A DNA stretch of 64,000 bases from Zopfochytrium polystomum (Eukaryota > Chytridiomycota > Chytridiomycetes > Chytridiales > Chytridiaceae): the NCBI GenBank assembly GCA_025765615.1, contig JAIVFJ010000036.1, positions 248,001-312,000 on the forward strand, given 5' to 3'. The notes beneath the pieces are model-generated. The model worked only from the letters and a program-made list of their open reading frames with translations, ran no database searches and was not told the origin of the DNA. The translations under genes and the position numbers were made by a program. Below, piece by piece: positions 22,974 to 34,151 of this stretch. The stretch's first letter is position 1. The number at the start of each line of letters is the position of its first letter.

Positions 22974-22979
22974 TTACGA
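22974..22979 (-). other. AATAAA polyadenylation signal for MOB1
   Basis: TTTATT on the plus strand (AATAAA on the coding strand) lies 91 nt beyond the MOB1 stop codon, in the gap before the BRO1 gene start, at normal polyadenylation-signal distance. Confidence 0.5.
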
Positions 22980-23069
22980 GAATAAAGTCAACGCATGCCA
23001 GATTATGATTGATAACAGAGGTCTGTGGGAGAGGGTTTCTGCGAATTCTATGCGAAAGCGCTTGAAGGA

Positions 23070-23837
23070 TTAACTCTGTCTTGTTTCTGTCAGGAGCGTC
23101 TTTATAAGTTCGTCAAGCGGGGCGAGCTCCTTCTTATCAATGAGTTGGAATTCTGTAACGAATAGGATAAAGTGCTTGAAGCTTGTGTTGAGGTGCGCCT
23201 CCTCCCCCAGCGCCTGAACCCGTGGGAAATGCGCATGGTATATGTGAGCGTACACTCGGAATAGGCGCTTAAAAATATTCTTCACAGTGGCTTGAAATGT
23301 CTTTGGGAAGGTCACACCAATCTTGGACGGAAAGATAGATTCGTCGTCGAGTTGAGCCTGGACCCAGTTCATGAGATAATCGACATACTCTGGGGCGGAG
23401 ACTTTCACAGGCTTTTTGAAAGTAACATTGTCGGCCCTGTCCCAAATTCGGTTTCAATCATTGACACCTACGGAGCTGCGGCGCTCGTTTGGATCCTTAC
23501 CAAAGATACTCAAACTTAGGACCCGCCGACATGACGGCACACTCTTGTGGCGTGCAGAACTCGGTGACTGTCCCATACAGCATATTGATCTGGTTGTAAA
23601 AGTCCACAACATTGACCGCCAGCCATTCGTTGACATCTTCGCCCTCGGGAAGTTGTACAGCCAGCCGAAGGTTGCCAGATCCCAAGGTGACCTTCGCATG
23701 TTGTTTTAGCTGCTCGATCTGTGATCCTTCTGGAAGAACGAAGGGCTTCTTGTGTAGTTGCTTGACCGTTTTGTTCTGGGGACAGTTCGGATCAACGGAC
23801 GGCCAAGATGCGCGGGGAGCCCTACCGCTCCAAACAT
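23070..23837 (-). CDS. MOB1: MOB1 kinase activator
   Basis: Three exons: a four-residue first exon (23826-23837, MFGA), a second beginning [10 protein letters not shown], and a third ending RQS. The protein is about 215 residues, the size of MOB1. Landmarks are [40 protein letters not shown], the zinc-binding [17 protein letters not shown] and [20 protein letters not shown]. The C-terminal zinc-site histidines lie in [14 protein letters not shown]1 activates NDR/LATS kinases (Dbf2, Sid2) in the mitotic exit or septation network. The tiny first exon, joined by a 50-nt intron with a GTAGGG donor, gives the expected MOB1 N-terminus in frame. The gene is tandem with FCY1 upstream, 159 bp away. 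Confidence 0.96.
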
Positions 23838-23996
23838 CTCCTAGAGTCGCTGCACGATGGCCGGTCAATACGCCTCGGGGAACGATCTTGTCTTCGCAGA
23901 TCCCAGCAGTTTGGAGCGATCGACTAACGGTCAACGGAAATACCACCAAACAAACTGAAAACACTTCGATTTTATGACAAACCAGCCGCATTGCGA

Positions 23997-24573
23997 TCAC
24001 TCCCCAATGTCTTCGTCCCACAGCCGCGGCTCTGCCGCAGTGAACTCCGCCATCATCTCAACACATTCTTTGGAATCGAGAACAACAACCTCAACTCCTC
24101 GAGCCTTGAGCAACTCCTCACCACCCACGAAGCTCCGGTTCTCCCCTATCACGCACCGCGGAATCTTATAGAGGAGCATCGCGCCGGTGCACATATCGCA
24201 TGGGCTGAGAGTTGTCACCATTGTGCACTGATCGCGAGTGTTTAGTTGTTCGTTTCTTGCTCAAGCAGGGTGAATGACGGCAGTACCTGTTTGTAGACGC
24301 TTGCTGGTAGGCGCCCGCACTTTTCCAAGCAGTCTGTCTCGCCGTGGCGAATGCTGCTGCCCATTTGCACCCTCTGATTCCGGCCACTGCCGATAAGTTG
24401 GCCAGTGACATGGTTGTAGAGGACGGCACCTATCGGTATACCACCCTCTTTGCGGCCCGCTGTGCAGGAAACGTTTCAGTACTCCAATACTGCATTGGCT
24501 GCCAATGCGGGGACTGACCCTTCGCTTCGGCGATGGCAAGATCGAGGGCGCCAGCATCTGTTAAGCTGCTCAT
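23997..24573 (-). CDS. FCY1: Cyt deaminase, yeast FCY1 type (cytosine deaminase)
   Basis: Three exons encode about 150 residues. Exon 1 ([18 protein letters not shown]) joins across an intron to [17 protein letters not shown]. The zinc and catalytic motif HGETD (His ligand and catalytic Glu) is followed by [13 protein letters not shown]. The second zinc motif [10 protein letters not shown] (two Cys ligands) begins the last exon, which then reads [13 protein letters not shown] and ends LWDEDIGE. This is the homodimeric cytosine deaminase of fungi and bacteria, converting cytosine to uracil in pyrimidine salvage; it also activates 5-fluorocytosine. Nearly every residue of the yeast active site is present, so it is probably functional. 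The gene sits 159 bp upstream of MOB1 and 107 bp downstream of EAF3, all leftward. Confidence 0.95.
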
Positions 24574-24679
24574 CTGACAAGGTTTCGATAAGAGGTTTCT
24601 TTTGATAAGAACCAGCAATGTTCTGCCTGCGTCAGGGCGATACAATAATTACAGCAATATTATATTTATTACATATTGA

Positions 24680-26165
24680 TCAGTTTTGTAGCATCGCGGC
24701 TGGAGAATGGTTCCTTAGTCGGAGGCGATGCAAACAGGGAATGCACAGCAAAAAAATACCGTAGGCTGGAGGAGAGCTTTCATACGCGTTGACGAAGTAG
24801 TCGGAGTGCCGCTCTTCGAGGAACCTTGATGCAGGGGCCAGACATAAGCTTCAGGAGAAGATGCACAAAGCGGACCTTAGCATCAAAACAAACTGATCCC
24901 TAAGTGTCGAAACATTCTCTGGGTCCATATTGGTGTGAGCAAGAAGACTAGGGAGTTGGACTAAGAAAATTTAGGCTCGACTCGAATCGCATTTCCTCAA
25001 ACAGGCGGAAGCTTACCAAATAACCGAAGCAAGTGCTCCGGACCATAGACATCCGCCATTTCCACGTCCGGGGATTTCTTCCGAAGATCATTGTACTGAG
25101 GCCTTTCAAATCGGTATAGGAGAACGTTACCAACTCCCTTATTGAAGTAGAGTCGGACTCCATTCAACACCTCCATTAGAATGTCCTCTTGTCGGCTGCG
25201 CAAGGATTAAGTTAATAATCAATCCTTCACGAGAAAGCATTCCAACCTGTCGCTCTTGATTCGCTTCATCGCAGATTCTTTGTATTGGTCCAGAATTTGA
25301 TTTACAGTCGGTGAACGAGGGAGTTTGACAAGCTGCAAATGCGATGCACAGTTAGACCGAAAGAAAACAGCGATTGCGTGCTTTCACACCTTTTCGTTCT
25401 TTGTGATATTTTCCCAGTCATCCACGAGCAGGACTTTCAGAGCGTCCGGAATGGGAACTTTGATCTCCTGCTTTCTCAAGTACTCGTCCTCTTTCTCCAC
25501 CGATTCCCGTGGACGTTTTTTTGTCGACTTTGCGTCTGCTGACCCAGTTGCCGCCAAGGATGAAGACTCCGCACCACCGCCACTGTTCGCGACTGGCTTC
25601 TTTTCGACGGCTTTCGACTTTTTGGACGAGACGGATTCGTTCAAATCTGCTTGCTTTTTTAGGTTTTCCGGCGTGTATTTGAGGACGCGGGTTTCGGGAA
25701 CCCACTCATCCCAGCTTTTGAGTGAAGCGTGAAAGAAATCTGTTAGAAGCGGGGACGTGGAGAACGGGGAATACCTCTGTTTCCAGCCTTTGTAGTGGAT
25801 GTAATAATGGGGGCCTTCTCCTCGATGATCATGAAACATGTCGCATTTGAGGACCTATTGGATTCCGAGTTGAATCAACACAAGGATGGATACCCTGAGA
25901 TTGAACGCGCCGATCTGCTGCACACACACACAGATTCGTGCAGAAACACGGCTATTTCAGTTTCAGTTACCTTCGCCTCATACATCAGCGGTCCGTGGAA
26001 GCAGAGTATCTTTTCATTTGGTGCGAAACAAAACTTGCTCGCAGTGGACGACGATCCACCATTTGTTGCAGTCGCGCCAGCAACGGGAGCTGCGCTGGAC
26101 GATCGCGATTCTGCTGATGCGGGAGATGACACCGCAGCGTTAGCCACCTCGTCCTGCCGTGTCAT
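24680..26165 (-). CDS. EAF3: EAF3 / MRG15 chromodomain-MRG protein
   Basis: A gene of seven or eight short exons. After a Ser/Ala-rich N-terminus (ATG at 26163-26165), the chromodomain reads EKILCFHGPLMYEAK, then HYYIHYKGWKQ and WDEWVPETRVLKY (25690-26050). A charged Lys/Ser linker follows. The MRG domain includes PRSPTVNQILDQY, LNGVRLYFNKGVGNVLLYRF, YGPEHLLRLF and QLPSLLAHTNMD (24750-25330), ending near YFVNAYESSPPAY. Eaf3/MRG15 reads H3K36 methylation and is shared by NuA4 acetyltransferase and Rpd3S deacetylase. The stop given (24680) continues the last exon through a divergent tail; an extra 3' intron would shift it slightly. The start is the first Met in frame after the preceding YTM1 gene's 3' end. 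Confidence 0.93.
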
Positions 26166-26263
26166 TGCGATCCCAGCAACGTCCGATTTTCTGAACTCAG
26201 CGACCTGGTCTCGAAAAGACCAAACTCTCTCAACTCTTTCGACAATATGCGCACAATCAGTGT

Positions 26264-28164
26264 TCAAACCGAAAAAACCCTCAATTTTCCCTCTTCCCCG
26301 CCTGCCAGCACGCATCCCTGAACAGAGTCCCAAACAACCGCAAACAGCTTCTTCACCTCCCCACTTGCATCGTTTTCGTATCCTTTGACAGTGTGGAGAG
26401 GCGTCGAGCTGCGGATGTCCCAGATCTTGACGTGCCCATCATACGAAGCGCTTGCCAGAGAATACACGTCCGAATTGCCCCACGAGATACTTGAAACCAT
26501 ATTCGTATGAGAGCCTAGTTTCAGTTTAACGACAAGACCCTCTAGGACATGTGTTAGATTCAGATGCAAACTGTGGAGTGGGAATGGCCCAAAATACGCA
26601 CTTTGATCGCGTGGATCCCACAGGCGGACTGCACTGTCGGAGTGACCGGTGGCGATGAGGCTGTTTTGGGAAGAATGATCCAACGCCAAAACAACTTGTT
26701 CGCAACTCTGTCGTATGAGAACAGATGATCAGCAAAACTCGCGAAAACAGTGCGGAAGTGCGGTTTATACCATGGAATGCAAGATGCTGGTGTTCTCTGT
26801 ATCCCAGATTCGAACACTATGGTCCCAACCACCAGAGTACAACCGCTCGTCTGCCCCTGCTGTTTTGCTGAAGGCAACTGACGAAACTGCCCCAACGTGG
26901 CCGGCCAGCGTTGCAACCGCATTCTGCGATGATCCTTCTCGTAAGAACCAAAAATAATCGAAACAAGAAAGCCCCAACCTTCTTTGGGGTTGCGCGATCG
27001 TCCAGCCTCTTCCTTTTGCTCCTCCCAAGGTCCTGTGAATCTTGCGCGTCTGTTTCGACATCAGCCGGTGAAGTCGACCATAATCGGATGCTGGAGTCCC
27101 AGCTTGCCGATGCAAACTGACAAGAAGACTATCAGCGGTACAGCAAGAAAGGTCGACGATAAAGCGCGGCCTTACTCACATGCTGTCCCGTTGGGCTGAC
27201 CGAAATCGATTCGATGCTTGCGTCGTGGCCAACGCATTCGTATAGAGCTTGCTGCATGTCTGTAGAGGCGCTGTGCTGAAGGTGCGCGACAATTAAGGCT
27301 TGATAGTTGCCGATCACGGATAGAAATCCTACCTCCCACAGTGTTATTCGCCGGTCTTCTCCCCCCGCTAAGACTGTAGTACGTTCTGCCGCCAGATAAG
27401 GGTTAAGCCGACCTATCCACGCCCACTCCAAGCAATCACCTCCAGTGTTGGCCAGCCACGCGACTGCTTTAACGGCCCTTTTGCTCTCGAAAGTCGCCAC
27501 GCAGGATGCTGAAAGACTCCATAGCCGTGTCCTACCATCGTAGCACCCAGTAGCAATCAAGTTTCTGCATTCAAGTAAGCGCATTGAGCTTCGTCAACAA
27601 CAGAGGTTCGAGCCATGAGTGAAACTTATCAACGAACCCATTTCCCGCTCCGCATATCGAAGAAATCCAATCGTCATGTGGTATCGTCGAGGTGGGGGTT
27701 GGTGGGAGGGAAGATTTTACGTACTCTGTTTCTATAATGTTTTCCTTGAGCCCGCAATAGGTTTGTTAGTACATCTGTCCCCGTTTCCGTGTCCAGCATG
27801 CGTGAATATTCACCTGCGACAAATTGTTGCTCTCCAAGTATGCTTCGAGGTTTGTCCGCAAGAACTTCCCGTCAATGATGAAGTCGAAAGGGACCGGTTT
27901 CGCTGCCGAAAGAAGTCACAAATGGGTAATTAGAGCGCTGCAAGGAGGCAGTGAAATACAGCGAGGTTGAACTGACGTACGCAGGTTTAGGAGGTGATTG
28001 ATGATCTCGGAAAGGCCGAAGCGGCGCAAGTGAGTGGGAACAAAGATAGCCGAGTCTGTGACCTCATACTGCTTCTGGCGAGTTCGAAAGCGGACTTGCA
28101 CTTGGCGAGGAGAGTTGTCATCGCCTTGTTCGTTTCGAGCGCTCAAGTCTTCGACGCCCACCAT
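26264..28164 (-). CDS. YTM1: YTM1 / WDR12 ribosome-biogenesis protein
   Basis: A multi-exon gene with an N-terminal NLE (ubiquitin-like) domain followed by a WD40 propeller. The NLE region (27790-28164) starts at the ATG at 28162-28164 and includes VQVRFRTRQKQYEVTDSA, LSEIINHLL and PFDFIIDGKFLRTNLEAYL. The WD repeats (26264-27590) include IATGCYDGRTRLW, SASYDGHVKIWDIRSSTPLH and a final blade GCVLAGGEEGKLRVFSV. Ytm1 binds Erb1 and Nop7 in the PeBoW complex; its NLE domain is pulled by the AAA ATPase Rea1 to release the factor from pre-60S particles. The C-terminal blade ends exactly as in WDR12. The stop lies 98 bp from the EAF3 start; upstream is BMT5, another rRNA factor, 74 bp away. Confidence 0.95.
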
Positions 28165-28238
28165 GGCTGAATGCTGCTTTCTTTCTTTCTTTCTTTCCCA
28201 GAATCTGTCTCTGACAAGTCCCACAGATCTTCGACAAT

Positions 28239-29345
28239 TCAGTCGTCATCATCGCTGTCATTGTTGTTTTTCTTCTTCCACTTCCCGCTTTTCACTTTTG
28301 GACGTGCTTGCTCCTCAGCCCTCTCTTTAAGCCAGAAAACATACGTTGAACAGTTAGATCTCAAAATATCCGCATTATTTGCTGAAGATACGCGCTCGTC
28401 GAATCCAAGCGTTCGCCGGTGTTCGTAGCCAGGGTACTGGTCGGGGTGAAAAGGCACTCGCGACTGCATCGACAACTTCGCAGAGCGTGCAAGACCTTTG
28501 ACGTCCCAGGAGTCGTACGGCTCACCTGATCGAAGCGTAACCAACTGCCAAATGCGGATCCTTAGTTCAAGCAGAGAAAAAGAGCAATAGATCGAAAATG
28601 TGCTTCACAAGGAAACTCACGATCGTTCCTTTATCAGACAGCATCCCCTTTGCCGCCTCAAAGAACCCGAGGCAAAGCTCCTGGTTGATTCGAATATTTC
28701 GATCTTGATCCTTTACTCCGGCCCCAGCATGCGGGAAGTTGAAAACGATCCGGTCAAACGTTTTCCCTTTTAGGACGCGCTGGGTTCCAAGTTTTGTGGC
28801 GTCAATTCCGAACAACACTGTCGCATCTGAGCACGTCAGGGTCTCAAGATGCTCGTCAATGTCTGGATACTTCTCGCGGGCAATCTCCTCTGTGTCGAAT
28901 GCTGTTGCGGTTATTGCAGTTGCTGTCCCGGTGTCCGCCTGAAGGTGCGGGAGTGTGCACAGAGATGCAGCAAAGGAGAAATTGCCTTCACCAACGACTG
29001 GAAGAGGTCAGACGACGTGCTCATTCATTCAGATCTGGGTGCACGTACGAAGGATGCGGTCGCCTGGAAAGAGGGTGCGTTGCGGAGGTTTTTTCGAAGA
29101 CGTTGATCGCTTTTCTTTGCGGTCCGCCTTGTCTTTCCGGTTGTGTACGGGAGCGGCGGGTTGTTTCTTCTGGATAGTCCCTTTCCCCTTCTGAGAGAAA
29201 TCGGCCGTGGAGAGGCTGGTAGGTCAGATTTGAGGTTGGTGTGTGTGTGTGTGTGTGTGGCATGTATGCATGGAGGACCGACCGACCCGACCTTCTTTGG
29301 CTTTAGCGCCAGAGCTGTCGCGAGGGCTTTTTTAAGGCGGCGCAT
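28239..29345 (-). CDS. BMT5: 25S rRNA uridine-N3 methyltransferase (BMT5-like, DUF2431)
   Basis: Four or five exons. Exon 1 (ATG at 29343-29345) is a basic helix, MRRLKKALATALALKPKK. A long intron containing a GT repeat follows. The second exon adds a Lys-rich linker and GDRIL. The third completes the SAM-binding motif I as LVGEGNFSFAASL and continues to FDRIVFNFPHAGAG (28740-28960), the characteristic NPPY-like region of this Rossmann methyltransferase. The final exon has YDSWDVKGLA, QYPGYEHRRTLGFDE and a basic-acidic tail (KWKKKNNNDSDDDD). Yeast Bmt5 makes m3U2634 in 25S rRNA. The start is chosen because the exon is in phase with the rest and has family-like composition. It is divergent from the FRAY-type kinase. 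Confidence 0.9.
29238..29260. repeat. (GT)n microsatellite inside a BMT5 intron
   Basis: About eleven GT units on the plus strand lie within the first intron of BMT5 (CA units on the coding strand). Confidence 0.85.
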
Positions 29346-29436
29346 TTTCTTGCGAGACTCGACCCGACAGGACGCTGCGATGACGACGATTGATGTCTCC
29401 AGTTTGCCGCTCCCCGTTTCCTTTCTTCTTGTCGTT

Positions 29437-29474
<38 letters not shown>

Positions 29475-29814
29475 CCCTCCTCCTGTCCTCTCCGCACGAC
29501 CATGTCGCAGCAGCGGTTTCACAATCGTGTTTTTCATATTTTTATTTTCTCAATTTTTCGGCTTTCCTGTTGCCCAATTTTGGCTGAAATTTCCCGTAGT
29601 TTGTCGTTCGTCTCTCTCTGGCTCTGGTGAGTTCCTGTCAGCCCAATCTGGCGCCCCAACCATTTTTCTGTTTTTTGCTCCGTTTGCTTGCTTTTCGCTT
29701 GCCGCCCGCCGCCCAAACACCCCGAACCTGCCGCCAAACGCAGTTGTTGTTTCTGTCGAGCCTCAACCCATCCGTCCACTCCATCCCTTTGTGGTAGCGC
29801 GCTGGAAGCCCGTG
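29346..29814. promoter_or_regulatory. Divergent promoter region BMT5 / FRAY kinase with (CT)n tract
   Basis: These 469 bp separate the start codons of BMT5 (leftward) and the kinase (rightward). The region is strongly pyrimidine-rich on the plus strand and contains a (CT)n run at 29440-29472. A plus-strand frame stays open across it, but composition is low-complexity and no conserved sequence precedes the kinase ATG. Confidence 0.55.
29440..29472. repeat. (CT)n microsatellite
   Basis: Sixteen uninterrupted CT units in the divergent BMT5/kinase promoter. Confidence 0.9.
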
Positions 29815-32497
29815 ATGTCGTCAAGTAATCCCGCACACATCCTCCTTCGCCGCAATTCAAACGTGAAGGATGTTGTTGCCTCGCCCCTCGTCTCTGCAAA
29901 CGGTGGCCCCGAGGATATCGCTTACTCGAACACCCCCGCGGACTACGATCTCGGCCAGCCGATCGGTATGCCTCGATGGATCTTTCTTTCCCAACACCCC
30001 AGTTGGTTCTCGTTCTGGCTGTCAGGGATGCCTTGGCCTATGCATGCTGCTGCTCGTATTCATTCCCCTTCCTCCTTGTTCCCGCGTTGGATTTGATCGC
30101 GCGTGTCTCAAGCGGCGAGAGTGTAGCAAAGCCGCCCCTGCGCTCTTTTCTCATCACGCTCGGGCACCCCTACTTTGCTTGCAGGCTACGGTTCGTCTGC
30201 TGTCGTGTACATCGCAAAATACAAGCCAGCGAACAAACGGGTCGCAATCAAGCTGATCGACCTGGATCAGTTCGAACGTAACCAGATCGATGAGCTTCGA
30301 GTGAGTCACGGTCACTGGTAATTTGAGTCCCTGACAACGAGTTTCTGCCACCAGCGTGAGATTCAGATCATGAGCTTATCTCGGCATCCAAACCTTCTCC
30401 CTGTCCTCGGCTCTTTCGTCCATGACTCCAAGTTGTACATAGTCACACCGTTCCTCTCGGCCGGCTCCTGTCTTGATATCATGAAGACAGCGTATCCAAA
30501 CGGCCTGGAAGAGTCATGTATCGCCACTATTTTGAAGCAGTCACTCCAGGGCCTGGAATACTTGCACAAGAATGGGTTGATTCACCGCGACGTGAAAGCT
30601 GGTAATCTACTTATGGATGACGATGGTCTGGTCCAACTGGCAGATTTTGGCGTTAGCTCTTCGCTCATGGACACCGGAGAACGACGTGGCGTACGGAAAA
30701 CGTTTGTGGGTACGCCATGTTGGATGGCGCCAGAGGTTATGGAGCAAACCGGGTACGATCACCGTGCGGACATCTGGAGTTTTGGAATTACGGCCCTGGA
30801 GCTCGCCACAGGACACGCACCATTCTCTAAGTATCCTCCACTGAAGGTTGGTGACAGACTAGTTTGTCCACACATCGGCCGTCTGATCCTTCGCGGCTGG
30901 ACGTATGATAGGTCCTCATGCTTACGTTGCAAAATGATCCGCCGACGCTAGACCGAGAGCAGACGGCACACAAGTACTCGAAGTCATTTAAAGATATGAT
31001 TGACAGCTGCTTGCAAAAAGACCCAACGAAACGGTAAGTTTACGAATGTACCTCCGTCAACACGACATTAAAAGTATACTTGCTGCAGCCCTTCTGCGGA
31101 AAGGCTTCTCAACCACGCGTTTTTCAAACTGGCACCAAAAAGGCGACAGCACTTAATCACCGACTTGATTCAAACGCTCCCTCCGGTTACCGATCGGCCG
31201 CACAATAACAGTGAGGATTGCTACGCCCCTCCAACGCTGCCATCTCACAAGGACTGATTTCAGGGCTCCTGCCGAAGAAGACCGCTGAGGCTAAGGGCGT
31301 TTCATGGGACTTCACGTCCGAAATCGAGGCGCTTGCTCGATCGCCTCCCGCTGGCGAGGATTCCAGCATTGCCTTCTCTTTGAGCAGCATCTCTCGTCTA
31401 GACCCGACGAGTGAAAAAACTCCCGCTCCAATGACCGCGCCACAAAACCCAAGTGAAGTGAAGGAGATCAAAATCGGCCGCTTCAGCGTCACAGAATCCC
31501 AAGCTCAACCTGTAACCGGTGATTCCGCTCCTGTTTCCCCGAATATGGCGCCCTCTGCATCGCAAGAAGGTTTTCCTGCGTCTCAATCAAAGTTTTTCGC
31601 AAGATGTTAACTCTTATTCAGGATCTGTCGTGGAAGGCGCTCGCCCAAGCAGATTCACGGTCGTTGCAGCAGATCAACCCCGGCACAGTGCTTCGCCTCC
31701 AATGAGTATACAAGGCAGCGGTTGGTTTTCATTCAAATCATTGTGCTGCTAACTGCCCTTGTTGAAAGTAGACAAACGCGGAAGATTTGAAGTTTCGTCG
31801 GTCGATCGAGGCCATATTGCGGACCTTTCGTCGATGTCTCCGTCCCCCGCTTCCTCTCCGTCCACAACAATGGCGCGCGGGTCTCGGTTCACCACCAGCG
31901 TCGTGAGCAACCAACCACCAGGCGCTTATTCCCATCCTAGCCAGGGTCCAACTCCACCATTCGCTCCTGGCAGTGCGGGTCTTGATGCAGCGATAGTAAA
32001 TGAGCGGCTTGATACCATCCTTCAGCAGAATCAGCAGCAGAGAGCATTGCTCAACGAGCTGATTTCCCTGATGAAAGGTTCCGGTATGAACGTGCCCGAC
32101 AGTATTGTTCAGTCCGCGGTGCTACCGTCCTCAGGACCACCCGTTACGAGTGCTTTCTCAACAGTGACTCCGCAGGTTCGGGACAGAGGCATTGTGCCCC
32201 GTCAACGTACTCACTCACCTTCTTGGCTGAACCGCGTAGGCACTGGAAGCCCAAGTATCCTCCATGATAAGAGAAAATGAGGAGCGGAAACGGGAAAATG
32301 AACTGCTGAGGCGAGAATACGACACACTGCGAAGGGAGACGGAACTTCTACTTCAGGTGCAGGCGCAGTTGCGGCAACAGAACGAGGCGCTTCGGAGGGA
32401 ACAGGCCGACAGAGTGCAGTCTCAGGCCACCATTCCCGCGACAGAGGGGGATGGCGCGGATGCTGGTGTTAGTTCTGGTGAAGGCGGGGAGGCGTGA
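29815..32497 (+). CDS. STE20-family FRAY/OSR1-class protein kinase
   Basis: Nine exons encode about 690 residues. The kinase domain (29930-31140) has the P-loop [13 protein letters not shown] lysine, [24 protein letters not shown] and the OSR1-class signature [13 protein letters not shown] followed by [13 protein letters not shown]. This groups it with SPAK/OSR1/Fray, regulators of ion transport and cell volume in animals. C-terminal to the kinase is a PF1-like segment ([10 protein letters not shown]), then a long Ser/Pro-rich linker. The linker contains three RFxV-type motifs: GRFSV (near 31475), SRFTV (near 31650) and GRFEV (near 31783). The protein ends in two coiled-coil segments ([38 protein letters not shown]), with no CCT domain recognised. 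The ATG at 29815 opens the first exon. The first intron (29966-30184, 219 nt) is unusually long for this locus. Confidence 0.92.
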
Positions 32498-32576
32498 GAG
32501 TCGGTTCGAACAGGCGTGCGCCTGTTGCTGAGGGATGGTGAAAGAGAAATGAACCACATTGATTTCCATCCCACTC

Positions 32577-34058
32577 ATGCGTCATTGGCTTGATGGATTC
32601 GACCCTGACACTCGATCGCGGCTGTGGCGTGGTCCGTTTCATCCTCTCTTTGACAGCATCGGTTTCCTCGCCGATCCAGTTTAACGCGAGACCCGCTTTT
32701 CAATCGCAGCACAGATCGAGTCTCCCGAGGATGCCATCGCCTTCACTGCGGCCGATCTGGCTCACATCATCAGGATCTCGGAGGACACCGCAGCCGAGGT
32801 CATCCGCCTTGCAAGCGTCCTCCTTTTTCCTGCCTCCAAGCGCATGTGTTCAGCCCTTTCAATCCTCCAAACACTACCGCGTTTTTTGACGACGGGCGAT
32901 CGTGGGCTGGACGATCTTCTTGCCGGTGGTGTTCCAGTCGGGTGCATAACAGAAATTTACGGTGAAAGCGGCGCCGGCAAGACGCAGCTGGCTTTGCAGA
33001 TGTGCGCCACGGCGCAGTGGGAGGTGGAACGAGGCGGTTTGGCTTCCCGTAAGTCACTTACTTTCGCGTGCCTCTTTGCGTATAAAGTGATAGACTGACA
33101 AAAATAAAAATACCTCCTCCCACAACCCGTACAGCTGTAATATACATTGCAACAGAGCAGCGGTTCCCGCTTGATCGCTTTGCAGAGATTTGCTCATCAT
33201 TTGAGGACCGGGGGCTTCTACCCGCAGCTGCGCTCGTCGACAACAGCCCTTCACAGTCTTCATCCAGCTCCCCCTCCTCTCTCTCCAACGCCCCAGAAAC
33301 CATCCCCATCCCGCCTTTTTCCAGGTACGGCGAAAACGTCCACCTAATACATCTCCGCGACGCGGAAACTCAACATCACATCATCTCATACCAACTCCCG
33401 ACGGTGCTCGAGCGGACCGGCGCGCGCCTTGTCATCGTCGACTCGGTCGCGGCAAACTTCCGCGGCGGCATCCGCTTCGACGTGGACGACCCGACCGGGG
33501 AGACGCAGGTCACCACGGGTGGCGGCGGCGGCATGGGCGACTGGGCCGACGCGAGGGACGAGCGGTTCGAGATGGCCGACGCGGTGTTTCGACTCGGGCA
33601 GGCGCTGAAACGGAGCGCGGACCGCTTCGGCGCCGCGGTGGTGTGCGTCAACCAGGTGTCGGCGGACGTGGCGGGCGACGGCGCTGGAGGAACTGTGTTT
33701 GTCGGAACCGGGGTCACGGCAGGGGCCGGGAAGGGGTTCACCCAGGTGTCCAGGCAGACGGTCGACGGCGGCGGCGGCGCTGAAGGTGGTCATTGGAGCA
33801 TTATAGCAGGGGGCCGGGAGTGGCGGGGTTGTCCCGACCCTTGGCCTTGCGTGGACGGGGGCGGTCAATGTACGACTAAAAATGTCGAAGGGACGGCGGC
33901 GGGTGGAAGACGGCGGGCCAGTGGGCAGCGAGGAGAATGGAGTGAGGGTGCTGCCACCAAGGGTCAGGACGTTGAGTGTCGTGTTTGCGCCTCACGTCCC
34001 TCCGCGTTCCTGTGAATTTGTAATCTCGCGTAATGGAGTGTCTTCCCTTAACACTTAA
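32577..34058 (+). CDS. RAD51 paralogue, XRCC3/RAD57-like
   Basis: At least four exons. After an N-terminal helical region (MRHWLDGFDPDTRSRLW, then SPEDAIAFTAADLAH), the RecA core starts LTTGDRGLDDLLAGGVPVG with Walker A GESGAGKTQ (about 32965). An intron splits ERGGLAS from VIYIATEQRFPLDR. Walker B is RLVIVDSVAANFRGG (33420-33470), followed by VVCVNQVSADV. A later intron, beginning after GKGFTQ, restores frame to VVPTLGLAWTGAVNVRL and finally RTLSVVFAPHVPPRSCEFVI, the XRCC3/Rad57 C-terminal signature. Such paralogues assist Rad51 filament assembly in homologous recombination. If that intron is missed, the frame runs on to 34015 and loses the conserved end. The stop is TAA at 34056-34058. A Gly-rich insertion (33510-33535) in the core is lineage-specific. 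XRCC3 versus RAD57 naming is a matter of orthology I cannot settle. Confidence 0.88.
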
Positions 34059-34151
34059 CACGTAAGCCAACGGGGTTGGAGTCCGCTGGATAGCGGCCAA
34101 CCGCCGTCCAATGTGGTCCCTCAAAATTCTTTCAATTCTTCCTTCGTCATT

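Noticed and set aside
29238..29260. GT repeat considered as part of a CRISPR-like or tandem array
   Set aside because: It is a plain dinucleotide microsatellite within an intron, with no spacers or longer unit.
29143..29814. N-terminal extension of the FRAY kinase frame upstream of 29815
   Set aside because: The frame is open but the sequence is pyrimidine-rich promoter including a (CT)n run and overlaps the BMT5 first exon on the other strand.
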